Of a stretch of DNA of 64,000 bases, positions 47,886 through 60,281 are shown piece by piece. The notes beneath the pieces were generated by a model. The model was not told the origin of the DNA and searched no databases. It was given only the letters and a program-made list of their open reading frames with translations. The stretch covers positions 774,064,552 to 774,128,551 of the forward strand of contig CM060918.1 of assembly GCA_030737875.1 (NCBI GenBank). The letters run 5' to 3'. Source of the DNA: Allium sativum. Its lineage: Eukaryota > Streptophyta > Magnoliopsida > Asparagales > Amaryllidaceae. The translations under genes were made by a program, and so were the position numbers. The stretch's first letter is position 1; each line of letters starts with the position of its first letter.

Positions 47886-48358
47886 AAACAATATATATAC
47901 CATAGAATTTTATAATATTTAATTCCTTTAATTTGAAAAATACTAGTTCGTTGATACTAACTCTAAATTGAACCCAACGACTGTCGCCCCTAGCCAAATA
48001 CACCCGTTCCAGACATAATGGGATATGTTTCAAAAGCAAATTCTATCGTTTTGATCAGTTTTTATCAAAATTAAAATATAAATCAATATATATTGAATTT
48101 AAATGCATATTCTAATTTACCATGGCCACATACTGACTCCAAAAATTCCAGAAAAATAAATCTAGCAATTTTAATTTTCAAACTACCGCGCCATTTTAGG
48201 CTCGTTTAATAATTAAAATAAATTTAAAGGTTCTAACTTCGATTTAAATAAGTTTTTAGTCGTTATTATTTAAAATAAATCATTTTCTATATTCAAAATC
48301 CATCAAAATAGCTAAAATAAAAATTTTCAATTGGTTTTGAAAATCCGGGTTGCTACAA

Positions 48359-48370
48359 TCTCCCCTACTT
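48359..48370 (-). other. Polypurine tract of element B
   Basis: The minus strand reads AAGTAGGGGAGA just before the 3' LTR. Confidence 0.85.
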
Positions 48371-49256
48371 AAAATCTTTTCCTCCTCAAAAAGGAACGGA
48401 GTTGAAAGTTGTTTAACTAACCAACTCAACTTTCATTCTTCAACTTTTCAGTTTTTAAGAATTTTCTAATTCTTCAAAAAATTGGCTAACACCCTAAATT
48501 TTCAAAATCTTTTGTCATAACCTCCTTTGTACGGGGATACCTTTAAAATCGCAACTTGCCTCACAGGGCCCTCACCAATACAAAAGAAAAAGCCAATCGG
48601 CTCATAAAATCATCAAAACCCAAGAAAATGGTGAACATGTACCTATTTGTTGGGCATACAATTTTATTCCTCTTCTTAGCTTCCCTGCTATGACCTATTC
48701 ACACACATATATGTACATGTATGCAATTTCAATCAAATTTCAATTCAGTTCAATATTTGATTCGATTTGGCTAAATTTACCTTCTGTTCTCTTATTGGTT
48801 AAATTAATCATTCCAATATTTTTATTAGTTAAACAAATAATCAAACATCACAACCAGCAATCAATTAGTTGATTAAATTTTCAAACATATATCTTTCTAT
48901 ATATACTTAAAAATCATATATTTTGTGTGCCAAATCACAACAATAACCCTATCGAAATTTTGGTTCTCACACCAGTTAATTGGAAATAAATAGATATCGC
49001 ACTTTCGAAACTTGAACATAAACTCTGATGAATACTCAATCATCAGAATCTTCTCCGAGCTACTAGAGTGTGATTCTATATCTACCCAGTATATTTGAAA
49101 TTTCATAACTACACTAGCTAGGCGTATATGCAAAATCTTTATATACTCGATTATCTAAATTCAATGTAAAATAAAATAAAGTACTCAAATATGTATAATT
49201 AGATTTAATTTTCAAAATTAAAATCATTTTCATTTTTAATAGATAATACTCTTACA

Positions 49257-49295
49257 ACTCATTTTAGGATACTACTGATCCAATCTCTAATGAGT
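49257..49295 (-). ncRNA. Hairpin B2 of element B
   Basis: On the minus strand this is a 39-nt unit with outer arms ACTCATT/AATGAGT (7 bp, perfect), inner stem GGAT/ATCC and loop CAGTAGT. The length and loop are the same as in C, while the outer arms have A:T where C has G:C on both sides. Confidence 0.75.
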
Positions 49296-49334
49296 CATTC
49301 TTATTGGATATTACTAATCCAATCTCTAATGAAT
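49295..49334 (-). ncRNA. Hairpin B1 of element B
   Basis: A 40-nt unit overlapping B2 by one base: outer arms ATTCATT/GAATGA, inner stem TTGGAT/ATCCAA, loop TAGTAAT. It begins 49 nt after the primer-binding site. Confidence 0.65.
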
Positions 49335-49383
49335 TCTTTCATTTGGCTTTAGTGTGCCTTATTCTCGAGCTCTGCAAACCAAA

Positions 49384-49395
49384 GCTCTGGTACCA
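49384..49395 (-). other. Primer-binding site of element B (variant)
   Basis: The minus strand reads TGGTACCAGAGC, the tRNA-iMet site with one T to C change, three bases after the LTR end. Confidence 0.85.
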
Positions 49396-52300
49396 CAATG
49401 AAATGACCCAAACTCGCCCTTACGGGGAAAGCCCGGATTGAGTTAAGAATATGGAAAATCAGAACACAGACAGAAGAACATTTCATTGCTATTACAACAA
49501 TTTACATCAAAGTTGAAGAATATAATAGAGTATGAATAAATATTATACATCAGAAAAATATAAGAGATTTAAATTACATTAGCAGCAGAAAATAATACAT
49601 AACACAACTGAAAGAAATACGCAGATACAGAGCTTTCTGAATATAGCTCCAGCTGTAAACTAGGATCCTATAAAAATAAATCTTCAAAACCAAAACTATT
49701 AGTTGCCCGTGTGGAAAATAGGGGCACCCAGAGTTTAGGTTAAAACAATAAACTCTAGGTCAGTCATGGGACTGGTGTGAGAACTAAAACAGTTATTAAA
49801 ACTTTACTTTAGAAATAAAGTAAATCAAAGGACCACTCCTTATAACACAGAATGGGTTTTCTCCCAAGAATACCAATGCATAAAACAATTTATAAACAGT
49901 GCAATGCTTTTTGGAAAAATGAAGCTATTATAAGACTCAGGTCCCATCACACAATGCAACGCAAGCCGGAGGATAGAGTTTTCCCTTATAATAGCCAAAC
50001 ATTCTTGGTACATTTAAAATAAATCACTTGATACTATTATAAGTGCATAATATATACAACAACTTCAAATATATATGTATCAATCATAGACGGCATAGGT
50101 AACATATATCATGTCGCCATACAAGGCTCTACAATCAAAACTGAAATGTCATGTATTGGAAATTGGATTCCATCTATGAGTCGAGGCCAAGGATGGCTTC
50201 ACCGATTCGAGACACTCTAGCAAATGCTTCAGGATCCCTCGTAGTGAACCCTTGGATCTTCAGGGCCGATCCTCCCTTATGTTTGAGGATTGGTTATTCC
50301 TGAACACACATTTCTCGGTCCTATCGGACCTATCCATCGGCTTCGTAGTAACCGATATATCTGAGGTGCCTCGCTATCCATCATCCACATAGGTAAAAAT
50401 ATATTAAATGTTTGGGCTCCATACCATGACACCACCTATAGCTAGAAGGAAACGTCGTGCACTCCTTGCAGTCATGATCCCGTTTTTGACTCATAACGAG
50501 GTGTGAGACTCGCGAATTAACGCTATATACAAAGTTATGCTATTTAAAGCCATTCTTTGATCATCAACCACAAGACTTTGCTTTTCAACAGAAGCCTTGA
50601 TCATTTGCTTCTCAGCATGCCACACGACAATTCACGCCATGCAACTGATGTCCATCGATATATAACCTCTGAGCTCGTACTTCTCAGAGAAGGGTGTTAA
50701 GCAAGAGAATAAATTCTCCGCCACCAAACAGATATATATTAAATAGATATCAATCAACACAAAATAAAATCCAATGTCAAGCAAACATCCATTTACTAGT
50801 TCGTTCTAGGTCTGAACGAAAGCGGAGGCACCTTATTCCTCGTTCCATATGTCCAATACAAGAGAGAGGTCCTCACATATCTGGTCGATCTCCAAGTACG
50901 TATGGACGATCACCACTAATTACCTTGTCCTAGGTGCACAGCCCAATCAAGACATTAGTAATCATCCAAACAATGCGAAGACCTCCGGTCTTCAACCACC
51001 ATCTTCATTGTCGAATTATCGTCGTATCAATTATTTAGAATGGGTATAAACCCAACCTTTTCGAATAATTCACATATATTATAATCAAGTGGTATTAAAA
51101 CACCACATATGCCTCATTCCAATTTTGAATATTCTTTTATTTAAATATTCATATCCTTTGGGAAAGGTTCCCATTAATTTTATCAAAGATAAATCCTTCA
51201 AATTTATTCTTTAATCTTCCTTTGGATACCAATTCAAACTGAATTAAGGTTTATAAACTAGTCGGGATTATCGAACCATACCAAAGTAATCATTTCATTT
51301 ATTATCCCAACCCCAACCTATTCATCCCACGGAGAAAAACTGGTAATACTCAATGTCTAACAACACGGTGTTATCGGAAAATTAATTACCATTTCAGGTT
51401 CAAATCTAATTAAAGATTTAACTATCGCCTAGAGTAAAACTGGTGGTACTCCGTTCCCGATCATTTCCCGAATTTGATAATTCAAATTATCACATTCTCA
51501 TTTCAATCTAATTAAAGATACATTAAAACTCCACTTAGTTTTAATCTTCCAAAAATCAATATTAGTGATTATTTAACTTTGGGAAATCAAACATGTCTCA
51601 TTGAAAATCTACACCATATCATTGATTTCTACCGATATATAACCTCTAAGCTCGTACATCTTAGAGAAGGGTGTTAAGATAAAGAATAAATTCTCCACTA
51701 CCAAACAGATATATATTTAGTAGAGATCAATAATACAGTTCGAAACACAATGTTAGACATGTAATCATGTCTTTAATTGGTTTAAAGAAAAAATGTCATT
51801 TAAAACACGGTTCACGATAAACCCAAAATCGCATTCCATTACTTATGGAATAATTAGTGAAAACAATAAATATATAATCAATATCAATTTCTGTATCTGA
51901 CTAATAGTATAATTGGAATAACGATAAAGGCTTTTAAATTCCATATATATTAACAGTCTTCCTTCACAGAAGTTCACTTCGATTATTATCAAATCCAATT
52001 CCATTCAATTCCAATTTAATATATTAAATTGGAAAACTTTACTTTGGAAAATTTCCATTAAATCTTAGAGTAAAGATTCAAAAATTCCAAATCTTAACTT
52101 CACTATTAATCGGGTTAAAGAACAAGTGTTACTTAAAACACCATTCACGATAAACCCAAAAATCCAATTCTTAATTCAATTCCAATTAAATATTAATTAA
52201 TTGGCGAACTTCTCTAAATCTTAATTAAAAGATTTATTCTTTTCTCAACTGGGTTTAAGAACAGTGTTAGTAAAGACACCGTTCACGACAAACCCAAAAT

Positions 52301-53869
52301 CCCATTTGATATTAAATACAAGGCTCTGAATAGAATTTATATCGACTTATATTCCATATCAAATTCTGAAACCAACAAATATCATATTGGAAGTAATGAT
52401 ATATATATATATATCTTCCAAATTTCCATAACAATATCTGTATAATCATGGAATCCAATATCGAAACATTCCGAAGATTATTTCCATTCCAAATCCATTC
52501 CAAAATGTTCATTGGAAATTCCTGGTTATATTAAAACCATTCACAAATCCAATTTATTTATTTAAAAATTATTGGATTTCAAATCTAGTTAATAACTAGT
52601 TAATTTTGATTAAAAAAAATATTTTTATCTTTGCAAACGTGGAAATTTTCATCCCAATTCTGTCCAAATCATTTATTATGATTTTACAAAAATTATTAAT
52701 ATTTTTAATAATTTTATTAAGGGCCCTTTAGTCGATTTCCAAAAGCGGTCATCGAACAGCACTTACAACGACCTTTTCCAAATTTGATTTGGACATAATT
52801 CCACATCCAACCATTATATTTCAAATCTCTTATATTCATTGGAAATCTCTTTTCGATACAAACCCAACTGTTTTGGTTTTGGGAGAATCCGACGGTCGGA
52901 TCTCCCGTTAAATCAATTTAAAGTTAATGCTCGAAATTAGCGAATGGTCGCAGCGCGATGCATTCTATTCAGGCCATTAAACATATATAATATATATGTT
53001 ATATATATTTCGTCGATTTCCATTTAAAATGTATTTTATAAATCGTTTATATATTCGTTTTAAAACGATTCTAACTTCATTTTAAATTTTAAATCAAAAT
53101 TGAGTATTCCATATCGTTATAATATTAAAATGATAATATTTTCAAAATATTTGATTTGAAATCATTTTCTTTTCGATATTCATTATAAAAATGAATAAAA
53201 TCGACATAAATATCATCCGCATCAAAATGGCGCATATCCAATCAACACGGCTTCATATATTTCAATATTTTCATGTCCATCCATAATCGGACATCAAATT
53301 CACATTTTAATCCTTTACTGAATATTATTTTAAAATATTCATTATTTTAAAATATTCTTTATTCCTGAAATGGAATCAGACCAAATCAATTACCATATAA
53401 TGTTAGTTATATGGATTTCATACAACACATGTATATAGCAACAATGATAAACAATCAACCATCATCCAGAGTGCATTACACAACTGCATAAGCATTAAAT
53501 ATAAATAGTTAACGCTTACAGTAGTCTGTCAACCAATCGGTTGGCAAATAACTAAACAATTGGGATTAGTGTACGCCAAATATCATCCCAATACCCGTGT
53601 GGGGTTTCAACCAACAAATACTGAATATTATTTGTGCAGTTGGGCGATGTGTAAAATTTATTGTCCCAATCAATATCAATTAAATGGGTGTACATAAACA
53701 AATCATTCGATTTGTAAATGAATATTTATTTTCGTTTCAGGAGAATTTCATGTCGTTCATATATATGTTAAAAATTATATTTTAATGATAAAATATTTAT
53801 TTCAACATTTGAATATTTTATAGAGTTCATTTATTCAATAAAAATGATATTTTAATTGTTCAAACATTT

Positions 53870-54190
53870 TATTCAACACATGACAATTTTATCACTTCAT
53901 TTATATGTTAAAAATAATATTTTTAACGAATAAATATATATTTCAACACATGACAATTTTTATCTCTTCATTTGTATGTTAAAAATAATATTTTTAACGA
54001 ACAAATATATATTTCAACACATGACAATTTTAATCTCTCCATTTATATGTTAAAATAATATTTTTAACAAACAAATATATATTTCAACACATGACAATTT
54101 TTATATCTTTATTTATATGTTAAAAATATTATTTTTAACGAACAAATATTTATATATATATATTTCAACACATGTCAATTTTTATCTTTT
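53870..54190. repeat. Minisatellite of about 70 bp in the B 5' LTR, 5 units
   Basis: CAACACATGACAATTTT starts at 53874, 53944, 54015 and 54085, with a diverged unit at 54166. Each has a TTAAAAATAATATTTTTAA inverted repeat. Confidence 0.9.
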
Positions 54191-54223
54191 TATTTAGACA
54201 ACACATATATATATTTTTCACAT

Positions 54224-54227
<4 letters not shown>

Positions 54228-54280
<53 letters not shown>
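54228..54280. repeat. (TA)n microsatellite in the B 5' LTR
   Basis: A TA run of about 45 bp, in the position equivalent to 45224-45278. Confidence 0.9.
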
Positions 54281-54849
54281 CAGCGCACATATCACACAAA
54301 TCATCCATGGTTTGTGCAGAAAGTAGTGTTAGGAGCTACTAAGCCCCGTTTGCAACATTTGATAATTAAATAAGTTATTAATGAAAATAATTATCTCTTT
54401 AATTACATTTCCATTTTGGTTCTAGTCAGTTCCATCGTGCAGTGTTCGTTGTTGCGAATCCAACGCAACTGAAATCGTTCGATTTGGACCTCGTATGGAA
54501 GAGATATTGCATTTAATACATTTGATAATTAAATAAGTGATTAATGAAAATAATTATCTCTTTAATTACATTTCCGAATTAACCCCCTTTCCATCGTCTT
54601 CCTCAGCTGACCCTTTAACCCATTCACGCAACCCTTAGGGTTCCAGTTTGCACACCATTTAAGCCCCCAGCCAACGATTCGACGTCACCATGTTGAAGCC
54701 CTCAACTTGCTCCTCCTTTGCCTGACAGGTGGCCCACTCGCCGCCCCCTAGGCCCCACAATCAAGGCGCGGACGGAGATAGTTTCTGAAGCAATTCCGAC
54801 CAATTCAAGGGCCCAACGTTGATCTGAACCGTATCAAAATGGAGAGCTC

Positions 54850-54983
54850 ACCATCCTCTTGAATAATCGCATTGAAGCCATGCTAAGATGATGAATGAAT
54901 TTCGCGATTTGAGGGAAATTTTTTGGAGCGATTCCCGTTGTCTGTATGTTTGTGGCAGCGGCTAAAATTGTGGGCTAGGGTTT
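54850..54983 (-). promoter_or_regulatory. AAACCCTAGCCC leader and splice-donor consensus in the B 5' LTR
   Basis: The minus-strand AAACCCTAGCCC is at 54983-54972, and the donor-like GATG|GTGAGC at 54851-54850. See the 3' LTR copy. Confidence 0.4.
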
Positions 54984-55903
54984 CGTTAAAACAATATATA
55001 TACCATAGAATTTTATAATATTTAATTCCTTTAATTTGAAAAATACTAGTTCATTGATACTGACTCCAAATCGAACCTAACAACTGTCTCCCCTAGCAAA
55101 TACCCCTACTCCAGACATAATGGGATATGTTTCACAAGCCAATTCTATTGTTTTGATCAGTTTTTATCAAAATTAAAATACAGATCAATATATATTGAAT
55201 TTAAACGCACATTTTAATTTACCATGGCCACATACTAACTCCAAAAATTCCAAAAAAATCAATCTAGCTATGTTTTGACGATATGGTCCTAACAAAAATA
55301 ATTTCATTGAATTTAGAGGCCATTTGAAAAATGTCATTTTCTAGTCGATTAAATTCAAATTGAAATTACCAAACGTGTTTAAATTCACCACGCTCACATA
55401 TTAATTCGGAAAATTATGAAAATTAGAATCTAGCAATAATTTGACATTCTGGATCCAATAAAAGTTGTTTCTTCGAAAACGGAAGTCATTTGTAAAATGG
55501 CTATTTTTAAGGGCTATATATTATATAAAATATATATAAATTCCATAGTGACTATTTTGAATTTTAAACTGGGCATAACTTTTAATTCTCGTTATGAAAT
55601 CTGGATTTTTCACATTTGTTAAAAATATATAATTAAACAAATTCAAATATTTCTTGTTTCATTTAAATCCGATTTATTTTGAATCATATGCATTCAATTG
55701 AAATTTAAGATTGAATTTTCAAACTACCGCGCCATTTCAGGCTCGTTTTATAATTAAAATAAATTTATATGTTCTAAATTCGATTTAAATAAGTTATTAA
55801 TCATTATTATTTAAACTAAATCATTTTAAATTTTCAAAATCGAACAAAATAGCTAAAATAAAAATTTTAAAATGGTTCTGAAAATCTGGGTTGTTACAGT
55901 GAC

Positions 55904-56332
55904 AACCTTGATTTATAAAATATCGATACTTGTTCATACCTATTGATTCTGATCCTTCTAGTACCACCCTGTAATCATGAATCCTATATATTCTCTTTTA
56001 AACTAATCCTTATTTTAAAATTTCTCCCCTTTTGTCATTATTAAAAAGAAAATCTAAATATACTCCCCCTAAATGCTATATCTAACTATACATGATTATA
56101 CTAAAGTAAATTACTCTCCCTTAATTTAAGCCATATTATATTATTATTCTTTCTATATATATAACCATTCTAATTCCTAAATCTAAGAGAAACAAATATT
56201 GCAAGAAGCAAATAGTTGAATCATTGTTTTATAATTCAAACAATACAAGCCAAAGCCAATTACAACGTTACACGAAAGCATAAAAATACTACGTATGTTC
56301 TACATTGAATAAACGAAAAAGATTCCTAACTT
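55904..56332 (-). other. 3' non-coding region of copia I
   Basis: A/T-rich on the minus strand with purine-rich phrases such as GGGGGAGTATATTTAG and AATGACAAAAGGGGAG, resembling sequence before the polypurine tract. It joins to 40464 once element B is removed. Confidence 0.5.
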
Positions 56333-56620
56333 CTAATGATTCTTTACGATAGGGGACTTATGGATTGGACAATTGGGGTAATGGAGACAAAATTCCCCAT
56401 TTTGTTCAATTATGTTCCCTTCTCGATCGAAAGAAACTTCCCCAATGCATATGACTTGATCGTCCTCCTCCATGCATTCTTGTTGTGCCTCTTCTAGTTC
56501 CTCCTCTTCTATCATCTCTTCCTTTTCTTCCTCTTCTTCCTCTTCCATCGTTGGATTACCATTTTCGATGAAGATTGGATTTTCTTGATTATCTTTTACA
56601 AACTTTTGTAAATTTCTCAT
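56333..56620 (-). CDS. Small acidic ORF downstream of copia pol (95 aa), function unknown
   Basis: This 95-codon minus-strand frame lies about 420 bp downstream of the RNase H stop, on the coding strand of element I. It starts MRNLQKFVKDNQENP, continues with a strongly acidic stretch (about residues 25-50, runs of E) and ends with a less biased part containing CLHYPNCPIH, a Cys/His cluster that could bind metal. It has no match to Gag, Pol or Env that I recognise. It is open despite the decay around it, but the acidic run is low in complexity and may keep it open by chance. It could be an extra ORF of this copia lineage or a captured host fragment. Confidence 0.35.
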   Translation of the reverse strand: MRNLQKFVKDNQENPIFIENGNPTMEEEEEEEKEEMIEEEELEEAQQECMEEDDQVICIGEVSFDREGNIIEQNGEFCLHYPNCPIHKSPIVKNH

Positions 56621-57043
56621 TATCTTTTCTTATTTTATATGCTCTTAATTCATCCGAATTTGTAGAAATTGTATTTTAGCGAGCATTTGAAGAACATACT
56701 CCATTTTCTCTTCTAATTTTATCACACAAGCATAAGTAGAGCGTTGAAATGGACCTTCGGATGGTCCGGTGGACGTTTCAGGGTTAATTTGGTCATTATA
56801 ATTGGTGGAGGCTGTTGTTTATTTTATTTTTGAGTTTTTTCAGAAATGAAATGAGAGAATGAAGAAGAAACCTCGAAGTAGAAAGTTTAAATAGTCATTA
56901 TAACTAACTTAAGATGGGAATTAGTTTTTGAATTCTAGCAGCTGTATGTCGATATAGGGATATACGTATGTCGACATACATGCAATTTTAATTTTATTAT
57001 TTTTTATTTTTCTTATTATTTTTATAAACATTAATATATTTAA
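56621..57043 (-). other. Spacer between copia RNase H and the acidic ORF
   Basis: A/T-rich, no frame seen. A TATGTCGATATAGG.ATATACGTATGTCGACATAC repeat-like palindromic stretch is at 56945-56985. Confidence 0.4.
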
Positions 57044-57441
57044 TTACTCAAGTTCACTTAATGAACAAATACCTAATTCTCTAATAAATTTAGTGAAAGT
57101 TTCTTCGTTTAATGGTTTTGTTAATATGTTTGCTATTTGTTTTTGTGTTTCTATAAATTCAAGTGAAATTTTATCTTTACTTGCATGATCTCTTAGAAAA
57201 TGATGACATATATCTATATGCTTAGTTCTTGAGTGATGGATTGGATTTTTAGATATGTTTATAGCACTTGTGTTATCCCAATATATTGGTGACTTATTTC
57301 TATTTAATCCAAAATCTTTTAGAGTTTGTTGCATATATATTACTTGTGAACAAGCCAAAGAAGCATAGAAGTATTCTGCTTCAGTGGTTGACAAGGATAT
57401 TGTATTTTGCTTTTTACTAAACCACGGAACTAGTTGAATGT
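57044..57441 (-). pseudogene. pol: Ty1/copia RNase H, C-terminal part (element I)
   Basis: The minus strand reads FSKKQNTISLSTTEAEYFYA, then LACSQVIYMQQTLKDFG, YWDNTSAINISKNPIHHSRT, KHIDICHHFLRDH, and ILTKPLNEETF near the end. These are the diagnostic C-terminal motifs of the RNase H_Ty1_copia domain: STTEAEY with the catalytic Glu, the D of WDNTSAI, and KHIDI..HFLRD. The enzyme removes the RNA of the RNA:DNA hybrid during reverse transcription. The 3' end is intact, with a stop at 57044. Upstream the domain continues past the ATG-initiated frame but is cut at 57441, where chromovirus H is inserted, so the rest of pol should lie beyond H. Confidence 0.92.
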
Positions 57442-57704
57442 TGTAACACCCCGTAATTTTAAAACATTAAAATTAACAAATTTAAGAACACTTAATTTTT
57501 AGAAGAAGAATTAGGTGACATGTTGTTGCGTTCGTCTCGGAATTCTGCTTGAGATAGAGTCCGAGTTTGCATAAATCAGACTCCGTATGAACAAGTTATG
57601 GAGGTTAGAAGATTTAAATTTAAATCAGAATCAAATAAATAATTAATAAATCAAAATTCGAATTCAAAACAGGGAAAAGAAATGGGCGGGAAAATTCTCT
57701 CCAG

Positions 57705-57800
57705 AGGGTTCGACCCCCTTAAGGGGTGTCGACACAGGTGTCAACCCCAATATAGGGGTGTCGACATTGGTGTCAACCCCCCTGTAGGGGTCGACCCCTG
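57705..57800. promoter_or_regulatory. GGTCGACCC palindrome cluster in LTR H
   Basis: Repeats of GGTTCGACCCC, GGGGTGTCGACA, GTGTCAACCCC and GGGGTCGACCCC lie 263-358 bp from the LTR start. Confidence 0.65.
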
Positions 57801-60229
57801 CTGACTGTTCTGGACAGTGATGATTTTCTGAGTCGTTGTGCTACATGGCGACTTCTGTTGGCCTAATGACGCATTTTCTTGAACTGGATGGTTTGGATGG
57901 ATCCTAGTTGATCTAAAGGCTCAAATTAATCCTATACTTCTATAAAATCACATCAAACCTAAACCCAAAACCTCATAATCCTATTCTATGATGCCACCAT
58001 GTTGTCCATCTCTAAGCTAACTTAGCCTCCACCTTAACTAATCAAATTCAAGATTAAAGATAAAGATCAAAGCATACATCAACGAATTAGCTTATCAACT
58101 TCAGAAATCAGATTCCAGATCTTCTCTTCTTTCTTAATCTCTGTGAGTTCATGTAGCTTTCACAAGATAATTAAACTAAAGTAATTATGATAAGTTGTAA
58201 ATTGTGATCATATGATTATGCCTATAATGGATCTTATCAAATTTGCTAGTTGTCATCTTTTTTGATTCATAGCCTATGCTTTTCTGATCAATTTTATCAG
58301 TTCATGCTTGTTCGTGCTCATATATTTGTGCCTATTTTGATACCATGATTCTCTTCCCTCTTCCTTTTTCCTTTTTCTTTTTATGAGTTAGGCCAACTTC
58401 GAGCCTAACATATTATGCGAAATTCGCACACGTATAACACTTGAATGATAGGGAAAAAATTTGGGAAATGTTGAATAACATGTGATTTGTAAAAAGGCAT
58501 AAATTGATGATGGCTATGGTTTGGGAAAAATTGTATATAATAAGCAAACATGAGACTTGGTGTAAATGGGTTTGGGTGTAAACTTGTGATAATTTGGTAA
58601 GTTCAGTTATTTCTCAGATTTGGAACATGCAATAAGAATCTTGACTTGTAATGAATCGAATCTAGAACTATGCCTAATTGTAAGATAATCAATTTTGATT
58701 CATGCTTATCCTTTTTGTCAAAACTAAATTACCTATGCCTATGAGACTGTTGTGATGGAACCTGTCATGTTGTACACCAAATTGGTGATTCTTTTATGTT
58801 CAATTCTATCGAATATTTATGCCCATGATGTAACTTGCTCAGTTTAGCCATACTTATTGTTAATGTACAACATGTCTATTGGAAACATGATTCTTGAGTT
58901 GGGTACACCTTTATATGCCTATTTTGTTCCTTATGTCAATTCTTGTGTTTCTCCTCTATCCCTCTCCATTTTATTTTTGGACCTTGTTGTATATGCGATT
59001 GAAACGTGGGGAATTGGGTATAACTTAATTAAGCAATTTTGGGCATAACAAGTAAATATGGCATAGCTTTAATTCACCACACTTATGGATAATTTACATA
59101 TAAATCTAGACTTGGATAGTAAATATGTAAATTGGCTAAAAGATGAATGCCTAAGAAATGAGGTTAGACTTGGTTTGCGGTATAAGACTGCTCGGAACCG
59201 CCCGTCATATCCAGCAACCGCAAACGGCAGTCTAATGTGAGAGGTCAAAGGCATAAATTAGATGCTTAGACACGTGGTTAAGTCTGGCTTGTGGTGGAAG
59301 TCTACCCGGAACTGCCCGGCATATCCAGCGGCCACAAATGATCGACTTAACGTGAGAGGTCTGTGCATTAATAACTAATTAATGCTGAATATGATACCTA
59401 AACGAGTTAGGTGGGTGGGGTTAAGTTAGCATGGGTAAGAAGACAACTTAACCAATATTACATGAGCAAAGTGGATAGGGTTAAGGCAAGCTTAACCAAT
59501 AATACATATAGACTTGATAAGTGAAAGGGTTAAGTAAATCTTGGGTAGGTGGGTAATATTAGTTTATATAGGCCCACAAACTTAACCGTTAAATAAACAT
59601 GCATGAATCAGTGGGAAGGTTAAGTGACATATGGATAGGCGACACTTAACCAATACAACATGTTAATTAAACAAATGGGTGGGGTTAGGTTAAACTAAGA
59701 ACACTTAACCGTTATAACATGTTGGTTAGAAAACTCTAGTAACGGGGACCTATTTCAGTAGTAACCCGCATAGATGTATCATGGTACTCTGACCTAGGCA
59801 GGGTGGGGAACGATTACTGGGTTGATTATAAGCGGTCAAAATAGCGGTGGGTGTTGCATCGGTGTAGGTTCCGATAGAGTACGGGCATGCACGTACTCCG
59901 AAGTGGAAAAAGTAGGCACTAGGCATCAGTAGTCATACACTGTGCATCTTGAATTATGTCGGGTTGCCATCATAGGGATTGATACACCCCATGGTAGGAC
60001 CAGCACAGGAATCTACAAACAAGCAGGTTCGAATGACACAAGTAATAAATACATACGAGTTAAGGAGCCGATCGATTAAATGATAAGGGGGTAGTGTTGG
60101 GACATCTTGTATTTAGTATGGCCAAGTAAGCTGTCAAGGATTGTATGGGGAGGATACCTCTTACTAGATGTTATGCCTGAGGACTACCAATTACAAGATG
60201 GGGATCAACTTTCAGTATGGGATTAGTAT

Positions 60230-60281
60230 TGGTGCGGTGTATTCAGTATTGGTGCGGTGTATTTAGCATTGGTGCGGTGTA
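60230..60281. repeat. TATTGGTGCGGTGTA repeat, 3 units
   Basis: Three near-identical units of about 21 bp (AGTATTGGTGCGGTGTATTC type). Confidence 0.85.

Larger units (their letters stand above)
40465..48357 (-). repeat. Element B, 3' LTR (with nested solo LTR D)
   Basis: It starts at 48357 with TGTAGCAACCCGG next to a polypurine tract and ends at 40465. It aligns throughout with 49399-55898 except for insertion D and the short stretch beside it. Confidence 0.85.
48358..49398 (-). mobile_element. Element B, internal region (1041 bp, no coding sequence)
   Basis: On the minus strand it has a primer-binding site, two 39/40-nt hairpins, several hundred bp of A/T-rich DNA without a defensible frame, a GAGGAGGAAAAGATTTTAAG motif corresponding to GGACGAAAAG in C, and the polypurine tract. 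Confidence 0.85.
40465..55898 (-). mobile_element. Element B: older giant-LTR, coding-free retrotransposon
   Basis: On the minus strand: 5' LTR 55898-49399 (6500 bp), internal 49398-48358 (1041 bp), 3' LTR 48357-40465 (about 6.07 kb after removing nested solo LTR D). The LTRs begin TGTAACAACCC or TGTAGCAACCC and end with GGGTCATTTCA (5') or its variant GTGTCGTTTCA (3'). They are clearly diverged from each other, so B is much older than C. No gag or pol is present. The flanks GTGAC (55899-55903) and ACGAC (40460-40464) fit a 5-bp TSD altered by two transitions. The insertion split copia I just beside its polypurine tract. Confidence 0.9.
49399..55898 (-). repeat. Element B, 5' LTR (6500 bp)
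   Basis: The minus strand starts TGTAACAACCCAGATTTTC (55898) and ends GGGTCATTTCA (49399). It is uninterrupted and the best full-length reference for the A/B subfamily. The part near 49900-50000 is very similar to 24060-24160 of LTR C (inverted), the best conserved stretch between the subfamilies. Confidence 0.9.
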
